Positions 1 through 8,732 of a stretch of DNA of 64,000 bases are shown here, in pieces; within the stretch, counting starts at the first letter, position 1, and every line of letters begins with the position of its first letter. The notes under the pieces were generated by a model. That model searched no databases and was not told where the DNA came from. It was given only the letters and a program-made list of their open reading frames with translations. Origin of the DNA: Sphaerolaimus hirsutus (taxonomy: Eukaryota > Nematoda > Chromadorea > Monhysterida > Sphaerolaimidae); contig OZ038456.1 in assembly GCA_964036195.1 (NCBI GenBank), positions 3,348,001 to 3,412,000 on the forward strand, given 5' to 3'. A program made the position numbers and the translations under genes.

Positions 1-1212
1 AGCGAGTTTTATAATCACCAAAAACCTACCATAATCAAAATGAATACTAAATCAGAGACACAACAATTAACCGTAATAAGCGAATTAATAAGGCAAATTC
101 AATGATCACTGGAAAACCGTAAACACAGCGTACGAGGCACAAGTAAATTAATTCAATGCGGGAAAAATAATTAATTTAAACGAACGGGTGCAAATGTAAT
201 TTAAATCAAGCGTAAAGTAACTGTGATTATCACTGACGTAATTAAAATGCAATTCATCTCAAAGGTGAGTGTCATTAGCTGGGTTCTATTCAGAGGTTAC
301 GGTGCAACTCAGAGCAGGTGGTGTGACACGTGTTATCAACCTGCGCCCCTTTAGGTGAAAAATATTTTTATAGCGCGCCCGACCAAGGCCACAGAAAGAA
401 CGCTCATTTGCGGGGTTTGTTCAAGGTTATTGCATTGCCGGGTAAGGGTTGGAACTTTGGGACTAAACACACGCCACAAAACACTAGCACTTGTGAGTTC
501 ACCAATCACCCTGGGTGATGGGAATAATTAATTGGCACTACTGTGCTCTTCACTATAAACTGTGCTCTGCATGTGTCTTGCAGTCGCATGCCGACAATAA
601 TTGCCGTTTGCCACTTTTCCACCCATTACCTAGTCCTAAGTAAAAAGCACTTGGTCAGGGAATTTTCTGAATGTTATCTATCGGGGCGTCTAAGCATTTA
701 ACAGAGTCAACACCTGTTAGCTTAACCAGAAACATTAAAGTCTTTCTAACCCATTCCCAGACACCGCACCCTTTTGACCAAAAATGTAAACTTGATTAAA
801 CCTAAAAATTATAACATTCGAAAGTACATGTTGGGAAATGCATTTAAAAAGAAAAAACGGAAGTAGTCACTTAATTAACTCAAAATGCGGGTAACCTAAT
901 TAGCTTAATTAATGAATCACTAAAATGAAAATTAAAAATTAGCGTCACACGGGAAATAATTAAATAATTAACGGAAAAGAATCAATTAATAAATTCAGGG
1001 CCGCAGTAGTGTCCATTCGGGCGTACCGTCCTGGGGCTGCGGCTTCGTTGGCGGATTTGCAGTGCACAGCGAACCGCACGTTCACTGTGACTTCCCTGTG
1101 CACCGCGGGTCGTCATTCGGTCGCACATGGTCGTTCTCGAGTCGTCGGAGTGTCTGCGCAAAGTTGTCGTTACGTTTTCACGCATGATTAGTTAGCCATA
1201 TTTCTACCTACA
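1..1212 (-). repeat. 3' LTR (left copy), clipped by window start
   Basis: Matches 15879-17090 base for base as far as I read. Its first part, about 100 bp if the TG/CA boundary proposed for the right copy is correct, lies outside the window. The sequence is AT-rich with a GC-rich stretch near 1000-1190. Small ORFs inside it (for example 330-518) recur exactly in the other LTR and are not genes. Confidence 0.93.
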
Positions 1213-1790
1213 ATCCCACCAGCCATTAATTTTTTACCTCCGGGCTAAAAACGACATGTTCAGAAAAAGTGTTTTGCGCCGTTTTTTGATTATTCAAAAA
1301 ATCATGCCTTCTCTGCATTTTTCGGTGGACGGCTGTGGCAGTCACATGCCCTGGGGGTGCAAATATGGCTCGTCTTCATTTGAATTATGGCATCAGCTTT
1401 CTGCCGTGCCGGCTTTTTGTGCTCGAAACTTCGAAATTTTGGTTCCCGCTCAGGGCTCGATGTGAGAAAAAGTTTTTTCTTTTTGATTTTGGAAACTAAT
1501 TAATCAGACTACTAATCTGTATTATTTCACAGCATCGTGCCACTGTTGGATGGGCAGTTTGGAATCAACATTCAAGTTACCTGCTCAACCGACATGTCGC
1601 AGTCCGTGCGTGTGAAAATTGATCGTCGACAAGATTTTCTAATTGTTTTCATGGAATATTAACAAGTATGTTTGTTGTTTGCTGATTATTTTTGTTACAG
1701 AGTTGTCTGTTTCTCCTGACGACAAAAGTTTTGCATGAATTATTACATTGAAACTTTGATAACTGGGCTTTTGACAAAAATTGTTTCGTA
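1213..1790. other. 3' untranslated segment of retroelement between helicase ORF and 3' LTR
   Basis: No long minus-strand ORF is present. A polypurine tract should lie just before the LTR on the minus strand; only a weak purine-rich stretch (GGCTGGTGGGAT) is there. On the plus strand the segment holds an intron-like arrangement, listed separately at 1256-1662. Confidence 0.6.
1256..1662 (+). CDS. possible two-exon small antisense ORF inside the retroelement
   Basis: On the strand opposite the retroelement genes, an ATG at 1256 opens a frame to 1461. It is followed by GTGAGA at 1462, a TACTAAT branch-like motif near 1509, a pyrimidine-rich run and CAG ending at 1532. Joining 1256-1461 to 1533-1662 keeps one frame of 111 codons plus stop. 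I do not recognise the product and see no domain. The open frame and intron signals could be chance in 400 bases. If real, it could be a captured host fragment or an accessory antisense gene. Confidence 0.25.
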
Positions 1791-4700
1791 TCAATTTTCA
1801 CAATTACCATTTTCCATGTGGTGTTCTACCTGTTGCGCTGGAGCTTCCTCCGGTGGCAGTGGGATGGCCTCGACCGCGTCGTGGTGCTCGGGCGGCGGCG
1901 AGGGGGGCTCGGCTACGTTCTGCAGTGCCATGGCCGCCATGTCGTTGCTAATGGGGGAATATTCTTCATTAGGGCGGTAAACTGGTTCGACAACGGGCAC
2001 CACTTCCTCCAACACCGGCACACCCTCCTCCCGCGCGTCTGCGGAGGAGTCAGAGCCCGCTGTGGCGGTTTCAATGTCAGACAAACATTCCGCCTGCAGT
2101 TCTTCTTCGAGGGCCGGGTACCTGTCCGGTCCGACTAGTTCTTTCAAGTCGGCCCGCGGGCGCCATTCCGGAGGCCAAAATCCCATCACGTTTCCCCAAA
2201 TTTGGCCTGACTCGTAAGAGTAAATCCGGTCGGCTTTGTGCTCGACCGTCAGAAACCGGTGGAAAAAGGTTGACCACAACATGGTCTCGGCGTTGGCCAC
2301 CACGATGCGCACACATTTGGCGCGGGAGGTGGCTACGTTTCCCCGGGGCAACTCCGCTACAAATCCAACTCTACCGTACGCCTTCTTGGGATCGGCATCC
2401 AGCTGGGCGGAGTCGGTAGGCGGGCTGCCGCGCACGCAGGAAACGATGACCACTTCCGCTTCACGGGCCTGTGCCTTGTCGGCAGTGATCACGCGGGTGG
2501 CCCAGTAAGCCGCGTCGTGTTCTGTATGGGCTACTAATCGACTGATTAGGGCGCGCGCCTGCGCCGCATAAAAACAGACAATTAGCAAACTAGCGGGATC
2601 GGTAAGATCTGCCCAGGGCAGGGTGGGATCTTCTTTCACTGTGGCCACGAGGTAGTCGTACAGGTGCAGGATGATGCGCAGCTCCTTTTTGTTGATAATG
2701 GACATGCCTTCTTTCGATTCGCAGCCCTGGTGCACCAGTGTCGATGACAGCATGACGCCATCCTCGAAGTCGCCAGGCGCGGGCAACATGGTGGCGCCGT
2801 GCGCTGCAGTGTCGTTGTAAGCGCGTAGCAGTCCATTGTACGCCGCCACAGAGTTGGCCTGAATGAGCTGGCGATGCCCGCGGAACACTGTTTCCAAGTG
2901 AACCACGGGACATAGTTGGTATTGTGTGAGCCTATCAATGAGGGTGGGGTCGGGTTTCAGGACAGGCTCCACCCAGTCTTGCACGCGAATCATACGCGTC
3001 AATTGTTTACTGTCTCCAAATAGAAGCAACATGCCGTTCACTGGGAGCTGAGCCGCCTGAGCCACGCTAATTACTGCAGCGTCAGACGCCAAAGACGCTT
3101 CGTCAATAATTACCGCGCACGCAGTCACACTTTTTATACGGGCGTCGTGGGCGGAGTCCAAAGTGACATGGATTTGACCGGGCTGCACCACCTCCAAGAA
3201 CACCCGGTGCAGCCTGACCGTAGCCCTGACATATTTAGACAGCGCCCTACGCAGCACCTTACCCCAAAATCCCTGATCAGCTAAACTAGCCTCACCAGCC
3301 CGGGCGCCCGCCACGCCTGCCTCGAAGTCATCGAATGGCTGCTCGTCTCCATCGTCGGCGGTGAGAAATGGCACTTGTTCGGTCAGCTGCGCGCGTATGA
3401 CGGCGTCGTCCGTGCAGTTGTTGATGATTTCGTCCACCAGTTCGTAGTCCTTCTTGGCGCCGTCGTACTTTTCCAGCGCTGCCGTCCATTCGGGGCTGAG
3501 GCGGACGATGTTGTGGCCGGTTCGCTGTGCTAGGGTGTGCAGGGTTGGCAATTGGGTCGCGGGGGTGGTGTTATAAGTGGGGTCAGTTTCCCACATGGGA
3601 CTCAAAACGCGCACCGGAAATGCCGCTCTTAATTTCAAAAATTCTTCAAAACCCTCCAGTTTTTGCATTTCAGAAAATGGCGTATCAGCCATGGCGGTCC
3701 ATTTCGCGCGCTCCCGCAATAAGACTTCTAAAGCCCCAAAAATATCCCGCTGCCCTAATTTATTCAGGTTGGCCAGGGCCCTGCGAGCGCCTTCGTCGGC
3801 CGCCGAGTTGACCGTGCACGTGATGAGCGTCGAATGGTATTTGGCGTTCGGCTGCTTGTCCGATGGCAAGTCGGAGCCCGCGCGCACCCTGGGTCTCGAG
3901 TTATAATAATTATAGCCGCGTGAACACACATACGCCAGTTGATTTTGTGTGGTCGTCTTCCCGGACCCGAAAGGCGAGTCACACATAATCAAAAGGGGTT
4001 TGCGCATTCGCACGGCTGTGATCACAGCTCCTAAAACTTCTACCTGCCCCTGCTGCGGCAAAAACTCACCTAATTTGGCCTGAATCATTTGTTCGTTTTT
4101 TCCTCTGAACAATGATTCGTACAACTCACTAGCCTCGCGGCTAATGAGCGCCCAGTCAGTTTCGTCATCCAGCAGACGCAAATTCAATATCACAGCTAAT
4201 TGGATTTGCGCCTCCAGGGTGAGTACTTTTGACCCCTGGACCACTTTTGGCACCCAGCCGACCGGCGCTTTATTCAGGGCGGCTTGCAGTGATCGCATGG
4301 TTCGGTCGTAATTGGGCGAGTCGTTCGAGCCGCGCACCATGTATCTTCCACTCTCCAGGGTTCGGGGCAGTGCTGATTGCGACGCCGCCATGTCCAACTT
4401 CGCACGCAGCCTTGTAGTTGTTGGCTCTGATTCCACGCTGGTAATTCTGACTGATAGATTGGGGCTGCCCGCCGCTGGTTTGTCTTCGTCCGGTCTGGCC
4501 TGCACCAAGCTCAACACCGACATGGGCGTCGCCTGGTTCAACAGCTGTGTCTGCGTGTTCACCTGCTCCAGCAAACGCACGCGCTGCTCTTCTGGTCCTT
4601 CGAAAGTGTCAGCTTGCAACTCTTCTGGGTCCGGGCGGCGCACCATAATATCGCATGCAGTGCCCTGCGGCGTGTGCTCCCAGGACACATGCGCGCACAC

Positions 4701-5762
4701 GTCCGTTGCGCGTTTCGCCCGAAATCGCAAAAATGACTCGTTATAGCAGTGAGCCGCTGCTAAAATGCCCAATTTATACCTGAGAAACGAGTCCATGTTG
4801 TCTCTGTTCTCTGTGTCTGGCTGGATGCCCGATGTGCTGATATCCTCGGCCGTGGCGACCTGCAGCCCGTACGCATGGCCGTAGAATTCGTCGCCGAACA
4901 CGCCCAAATCGTTTAGGTCGTGATATTCGACGTGGGCCAGCCCCAACTGCCCAGCACTCAAATTTTCCACTCTGCTGTCACTCACATACTCTCTGTGCAA
5001 AATGACCAACTTTTCCGGCCCGGCATCACCTCGCTCCGCCGCGCCCAGCGGTTCCAGATTCTTGTAATTCGACGGCGTGAAGGCCGCTCGCAGCCGCGCT
5101 GTTTTCCAGTCGCTCGTGTAGGGCTGGTAGCCGGAAGTGTCGCCGCGCGTCAATGTACGTGCCGCTTGAGTGACGCGCCGCGTGCCCTGCGTACTCACGA
5201 CCACGGGGGCGGCAACGTTTAAGGGGCACTTTGTCTGATTACCCCATATCGCGACACCGGTAAACTCCCAGTACCGGGGATTTTCTATTTTTTGTGCGAT
5301 TGCGGTCGCCGAGAAACGCATCCCGTGGCGCACTAGGGGCAGGAACATCGAGGGGTGTTGTTTCTGAATTCTTGCGCACAAATCCACCAGCTGGGTGGTC
5401 CGTTTGTCCCTAGCCGCCTTGGCCCGCTTATTCGAATAATAAAAATACGGATAAGCCTCATCCGCATTCACCCACTGCTCGTTTTCGCTGAGTATCGCCA
5501 TCGTCTGCTCAGAAATTCTCACATGGCACTGATACTCAACATGCCCGTCGGCGCCCGAGTCAATATACACCCTATCTACCCAACCTTCGAATTTCCCTCT
5601 GCTGGGGTAGATTTCCGGTCCAATTTGCATCTGCTGCGCGCGGTAGAGTTGTCGCGGGGGAATGGTTCCGCCGCCGCAGGCACCATGTGTATTTGTCTCC
5701 TTGGATTTAATGGGCGGGGCGTCTGCACCTTCAAATGGGCGTTTGCGAGAGGCCGAAGCCAT
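1791..5762 (-). CDS. UPF1-like superfamily 1 helicase carried by the retroelement
   Basis: This 1323-residue ORF is the last gene of the element. The C-terminal half carries the SF1 motifs in order: Walker A GSGKTT near residue 600, Walker B IIDEAS near 887, motif III LLFGDSKQL near 915, motif IV VFRGH near 950, motif V around REAEVVIVSCVR, and motif VI NVATSRAK near 1145. Motifs V and VI are most like the UPF1/DNA2-type eukaryotic SF1B helicases rather than Pif1/Helitron. There is an insertion of roughly 280 residues between Walker A and B. The first ~560 residues match no domain I know; they start with a basic patch (SRKRPF) that could be a nuclear signal, and the end is acidic and proline-rich. 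The family unwinds RNA or DNA using ATP; its role here is unknown. It is separated from the integrase frame by 222 bp, so it may need its own spliced or initiated message. The frame is intact. Confidence 0.88.
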   Translation of the reverse strand: MASASRKRPFEGADAPPIKSKETNTHGACGGGTIPPRQLYRAQQMQIGPEIYPSRGKFEGWVDRVYIDSGADGHVEYQCHVRISEQTMAILSENEQWVNADEAYPYFYYSNKRAKAARDKRTTQLVDLCARIQKQHPSMFLPLVRHGMRFSATAIAQKIENPRYWEFTGVAIWGNQTKCPLNVAAPVVVSTQGTRRVTQAARTLTRGDTSGYQPYTSDWKTARLRAAFTPSNYKNLEPLGAAERGDAGPEKLVILHREYVSDSRVENLSAGQLGLAHVEYHDLNDLGVFGDEFYGHAYGLQVATAEDISTSGIQPDTENRDNMDSFLRYKLGILAAAHCYNESFLRFRAKRATDVCAHVSWEHTPQGTACDIMVRRPDPEELQADTFEGPEEQRVRLLEQVNTQTQLLNQATPMSVLSLVQARPDEDKPAAGSPNLSVRITSVESEPTTTRLRAKLDMAASQSALPRTLESGRYMVRGSNDSPNYDRTMRSLQAALNKAPVGWVPKVVQGSKVLTLEAQIQLAVILNLRLLDDETDWALISREASELYESLFRGKNEQMIQAKLGEFLPQQGQVEVLGAVITAVRMRKPLLIMCDSPFGSGKTTTQNQLAYVCSRGYNYYNSRPRVRAGSDLPSDKQPNAKYHSTLITCTVNSAADEGARRALANLNKLGQRDIFGALEVLLRERAKWTAMADTPFSEMQKLEGFEEFLKLRAAFPVRVLSPMWETDPTYNTTPATQLPTLHTLAQRTGHNIVRLSPEWTAALEKYDGAKKDYELVDEIINNCTDDAVIRAQLTEQVPFLTADDGDEQPFDDFEAGVAGARAGEASLADQGFWGKVLRRALSKYVRATVRLHRVFLEVVQPGQIHVTLDSAHDARIKSVTACAVIIDEASLASDAAVISVAQAAQLPVNGMLLLFGDSKQLTRMIRVQDWVEPVLKPDPTLIDRLTQYQLCPVVHLETVFRGHRQLIQANSVAAYNGLLRAYNDTAAHGATMLPAPGDFEDGVMLSSTLVHQGCESKEGMSIINKKELRIILHLYDYLVATVKEDPTLPWADLTDPASLLIVCFYAAQARALISRLVAHTEHDAAYWATRVITADKAQAREAEVVIVSCVRGSPPTDSAQLDADPKKAYGRVGFVAELPRGNVATSRAKCVRIVVANAETMLWSTFFHRFLTVEHKADRIYSYESGQIWGNVMGFWPPEWRPRADLKELVGPDRYPALEEELQAECLSDIETATAGSDSSADAREEGVPVLEEVVPVVEPVYRPNEEYSPISNDMAAMALQNVAEPPSPPPEHHDAVEAIPLPPEEAPAQQVEHHMENGNCEN

Positions 5763-5984
5763 TATAATTACAATGTGATAAAATAATTAATTGCGAAGTT
5801 TTGTGAACGGGGAAAGTAATAAGAACTCGTGCGGTCCAGTTGCCCGTGGGCAAAAGGGGTGCACGAGCTTCCTAAAAACACACACACACCTCACACACAC
5901 TTCATACCTGTTGTACCTGGCTTCGTGCTGTTTGACGCGACGGCGATGATCGTAACGGCCAATTAATCAGCTAATTAATCAATT
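5763..5984. other. spacer between integrase frame and helicase ORF
   Basis: Non-coding 222-bp gap with a short CA-rich run near 5876-5902. On the minus strand it would hold whatever signal lets the helicase be expressed (splice acceptor or internal promoter). I see no clear motif. Confidence 0.5.
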
Positions 5985-8732
5985 TTAGTCGTCGCCGTAT
6001 AATTCACTGTAAGAAGGGGGGATTAAATATTCACTGGTTGCCTTGCAACGATCTGCATGAACTACATAAATTTTCTTATTAATATTGTTGAATAAAGTCA
6101 CTAATGGGTGGGCATAATCAATGCACTCATACGGGCCGATAAAGCGAGGCGCGAATTTCTTACTGGGGCCCGTCAACTGGGTAATACGCGGCGTGTATAC
6201 GCGTACCGCTTGCCCGCGTTGCACATTCAATCGGCGCGCACGGCGATTGGCGTAAAATTGCTCCTTTTGCTGCGCCTTTGCTAAAGCGGTATGCGCTGCT
6301 TCGCGTGCTGTGGTTAGACGCGCGCCTAATTCATTTATAAGAGCGCGCTTATGCGGCAATGAGGGCAATGCCTCGTTGTCAGGGGGAGGCTCGATCATTC
6401 GCTCCCACATGGACGCAGCAGGCTTGCCAAATAGCAACGCATAGGGGGTGGTTTGCAAGGAAGGGTGTTTCGATGTATTGTACGCGTGTACAGCGGCGCC
6501 TAAATGTATGTCCCAATCGTCATGTGTACGATTTACGTAGTGTGATACTATTTCCATCAGAACACCATTCCTACGTTCCACCATTCCGTTGCTCTTGGGG
6601 GTGTACGCAAATGATGTATGTTGGGTCGCGTTCAAATATTGTAGAAGCTTGGCAAAAGTGCCCTCGGTAAAGCTAGGGGCGTTATCACTGAGTATAATGG
6701 CCGGCACACTAAATATAGGCAAAATGTGCAACAGAAATGCAAATGATACTGTGTCTTGTTTTATGTCGGGAACGGGCACAGCAATTCCAAAACGTGTGCA
6801 CTGATCAACAAATACTAACACATGTCGGTTTCGGCGTTTCGTGGTTAGTAAAGGTCCTATTGCGTCTACCGCTATCACATCACCTGGCCTTTTGGCTACC
6901 TGGCGGCACACCATTTGAGTTCGCATTGCCGCTCTGAGACCTTTCTTGGCGTTGCACGAAGGGCAGGTGGCAACCCAGCGCGCACTTTCTGGCCGCATTC
7001 CTGGAAACCACGCGAATTCCTGCAACCTTTCGAATGTTTTTATTATTCCTAAATGGCCCGCCGTAGGGTGATTGTGAGCTAATTCTAACACAAATGGAAC
7101 TAATTCCGACGGAATACATACGGGGTCGTATAATTGTATACCTGGTATCTGGGACGTTCCCGCTTGGCGACGTAATAAACCGTATTGGTCAATAAAATAC
7201 GGCGCGGCGCTGTAAAAATTATCTGCGCGACACACTTCTATAGTTGTGGCTATGTATGGTTCTTCTGCTTGTAGTCGCTTCAATTTGTCAACCGGAGTCA
7301 TTGGGGGTAGTGCCATAATTGTACTGCGCTTAGTTGCACTCGTCAAACCCGGAACAACTTCATTTCCGGCTCCTGAACCACCAGCCATTGTTCCGGTTCC
7401 AGGCGCTTCCGCATTCCGCTGCCGCTCTCGCAGCCCGGGTGGCTCCGCCTCTTTTCGCCCGCGCGTCCGGTCGCTGATTGGTCGCATCAACTCCGCCTCC
7501 TCGTTTACGCTGATTGGCCGGTACGCTGCCCTGCTTGCCGCAGCTACCGTAACCTGCTTATCGTGCGGGATAGCGATTTCACGGCACGTAACTTGTGCGA
7601 ACTGCTCAAAAGCCTCATCCAGGTCCTTTTTCTCGTCGAATACCACTGGTGCGTCTTGTCTTCTGGATAGTGCATCTGCTAATTCGTTGCTTTTTCCCCG
7701 CAAATGCTTGAACGTGATTTGGTACGGCGTAATTGCTAAAGCGAACTTGTGCAGCATGGCGTGCGGGGTAGTCTCTAAATTAGGATTCTTTACCCACGAA
7801 ATACTCTTGGCGTCAGTCCAGACTTCAAAGGGCCGTCCCGCCAGATAACAATGCCAGTTACGTATGCTTTCGTAGATTGCACACGCTTCCAGGGAAATCG
7901 CTGGCCATTTGCTTTGGGTTGCACCTAACTTCCGGCTGTAAAAGGCACATGCATGTAGTATTTTCTCGTCCTCTGCTCGTTGTGCCAGCACGCCTGCAAC
8001 AGCAATTTTAGAGGCGTCCGTGATAATTATAAACATACGTTTAGGATCGGGAAATTGCAGACATGGGCTTCCTAACAATGCTTCCTTGAGCTTATGGAAA
8101 GCTTCCAGTGCCTTGGGTTTCGATGTCAAATCCACCGGGGTGTCGCTATTGTAGTTCTCTCTTGGTCCCGTACGCGTGAGATTTGACAAGGGTACTGCTA
8201 GCTCTGCGCATCTGTGAATCATGCGTCTGAAAAAACCGATAGCTCCCAGGAATCCTTTTACCTCTTTTACGGTAGTGGGTACTGGCCAGTCCTGAATTAT
8301 GTGCCGTTTATCATCTGGTACGCACACGCCGTCACGGCCAATCATAAATCCTAGAAAGCGTACAGCTGTAACGCGCGCGAAAAAACACTTTTTTGGACTA
8401 ATTTTGAAATTGTTCCTAATTAGTCTTTCTAACACCTGTCCTATGTCATATAAATGTGTTTCCCAGGTTGCACTATAAATCAGCAAGTCATCGATGTATA
8501 ATAATACATTTCGATGTATTAAACCGGCCATAGCTAATTCAAAACAGCGCTGCGCTAAACTAGGTGAGCATTTTAATCCCATGGGTAAACGTTTCAGTTG
8601 AAATTGTCCAAAAACATTTCTGAATGACGTGATGTGTCGATCATCTGGATGCAAAGCAATGTTATAGAAAGCTTGGTTTATGTCGGCACTGCTAAAAATA
8701 CTTGCAGCTACATAAAGATTCGACTGTTTCAT
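5985..8732 (-). CDS. retroelement pol: RT (C-terminal part), RNase H, integrase
   Basis: Frame open from 8732 to the stop at 5985. The first AUG is not a convincing start: the RT domain begins in the preceding ORF and continues here. RT palm has YIDD near 8490. RNase H follows with TDAS near 8020. Integrase has an HHCC zinc-binding region (about 7090-6950), catalytic core with first Asp near 6865, SDN near 6690 and the catalytic Glu in MVERRN near 6580. A C-terminal GPY/F-like segment (FAPRFIGPYEC) lies near 6140. Domain order and sequence style are those of Ty3/gypsy-type elements. It overlaps the upstream ORF by about 40 bp in another frame; see the finding on the frame change. Apart from that break, all catalytic residues I can check are present. 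Confidence 0.9.
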   Translation of the reverse strand: MKQSNLYVAASIFSSADINQAFYNIALHPDDRHITSFRNVFGQFQLKRLPMGLKCSPSLAQRCFELAMAGLIHRNVLLYIDDLLIYSATWETHLYDIGQVLERLIRNNFKISPKKCFFARVTAVRFLGFMIGRDGVCVPDDKRHIIQDWPVPTTVKEVKGFLGAIGFFRRMIHRCAELAVPLSNLTRTGPRENYNSDTPVDLTSKPKALEAFHKLKEALLGSPCLQFPDPKRMFIIITDASKIAVAGVLAQRAEDEKILHACAFYSRKLGATQSKWPAISLEACAIYESIRNWHCYLAGRPFEVWTDAKSISWVKNPNLETTPHAMLHKFALAITPYQITFKHLRGKSNELADALSRRQDAPVVFDEKKDLDEAFEQFAQVTCREIAIPHDKQVTVAAASRAAYRPISVNEEAELMRPISDRTRGRKEAEPPGLRERQRNAEAPGTGTMAGGSGAGNEVVPGLTSATKRSTIMALPPMTPVDKLKRLQAEEPYIATTIEVCRADNFYSAAPYFIDQYGLLRRQAGTSQIPGIQLYDPVCIPSELVPFVLELAHNHPTAGHLGIIKTFERLQEFAWFPGMRPESARWVATCPSCNAKKGLRAAMRTQMVCRQVAKRPGDVIAVDAIGPLLTTKRRNRHVLVFVDQCTRFGIAVPVPDIKQDTVSFAFLLHILPIFSVPAIILSDNAPSFTEGTFAKLLQYLNATQHTSFAYTPKSNGMVERRNGVLMEIVSHYVNRTHDDWDIHLGAAVHAYNTSKHPSLQTTPYALLFGKPAASMWERMIEPPPDNEALPSLPHKRALINELGARLTTAREAAHTALAKAQQKEQFYANRRARRLNVQRGQAVRVYTPRITQLTGPSKKFAPRFIGPYECIDYAHPLVTLFNNINKKIYVVHADRCKATSEYLIPPSYSELYGDD

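Noticed and set aside
330-518. 62-codon plus-strand ORF repeated at 16208-16396
   Set aside because: It lies in both LTR copies, opposite to element transcription, with no domain; it recurs only because the LTR is duplicated.
2590-2938. Several ORFs of about 100 codons overlapping the helicase gene
   Set aside because: They are other-frame shadows of the GC-rich helicase coding sequence.
8692-8732. Met at 8732 as the start of a separate pol protein
   Set aside because: The RT domain begins in the upstream ORF, so this Met would give a truncated, inactive RT; it is just the first Met in the second frame.
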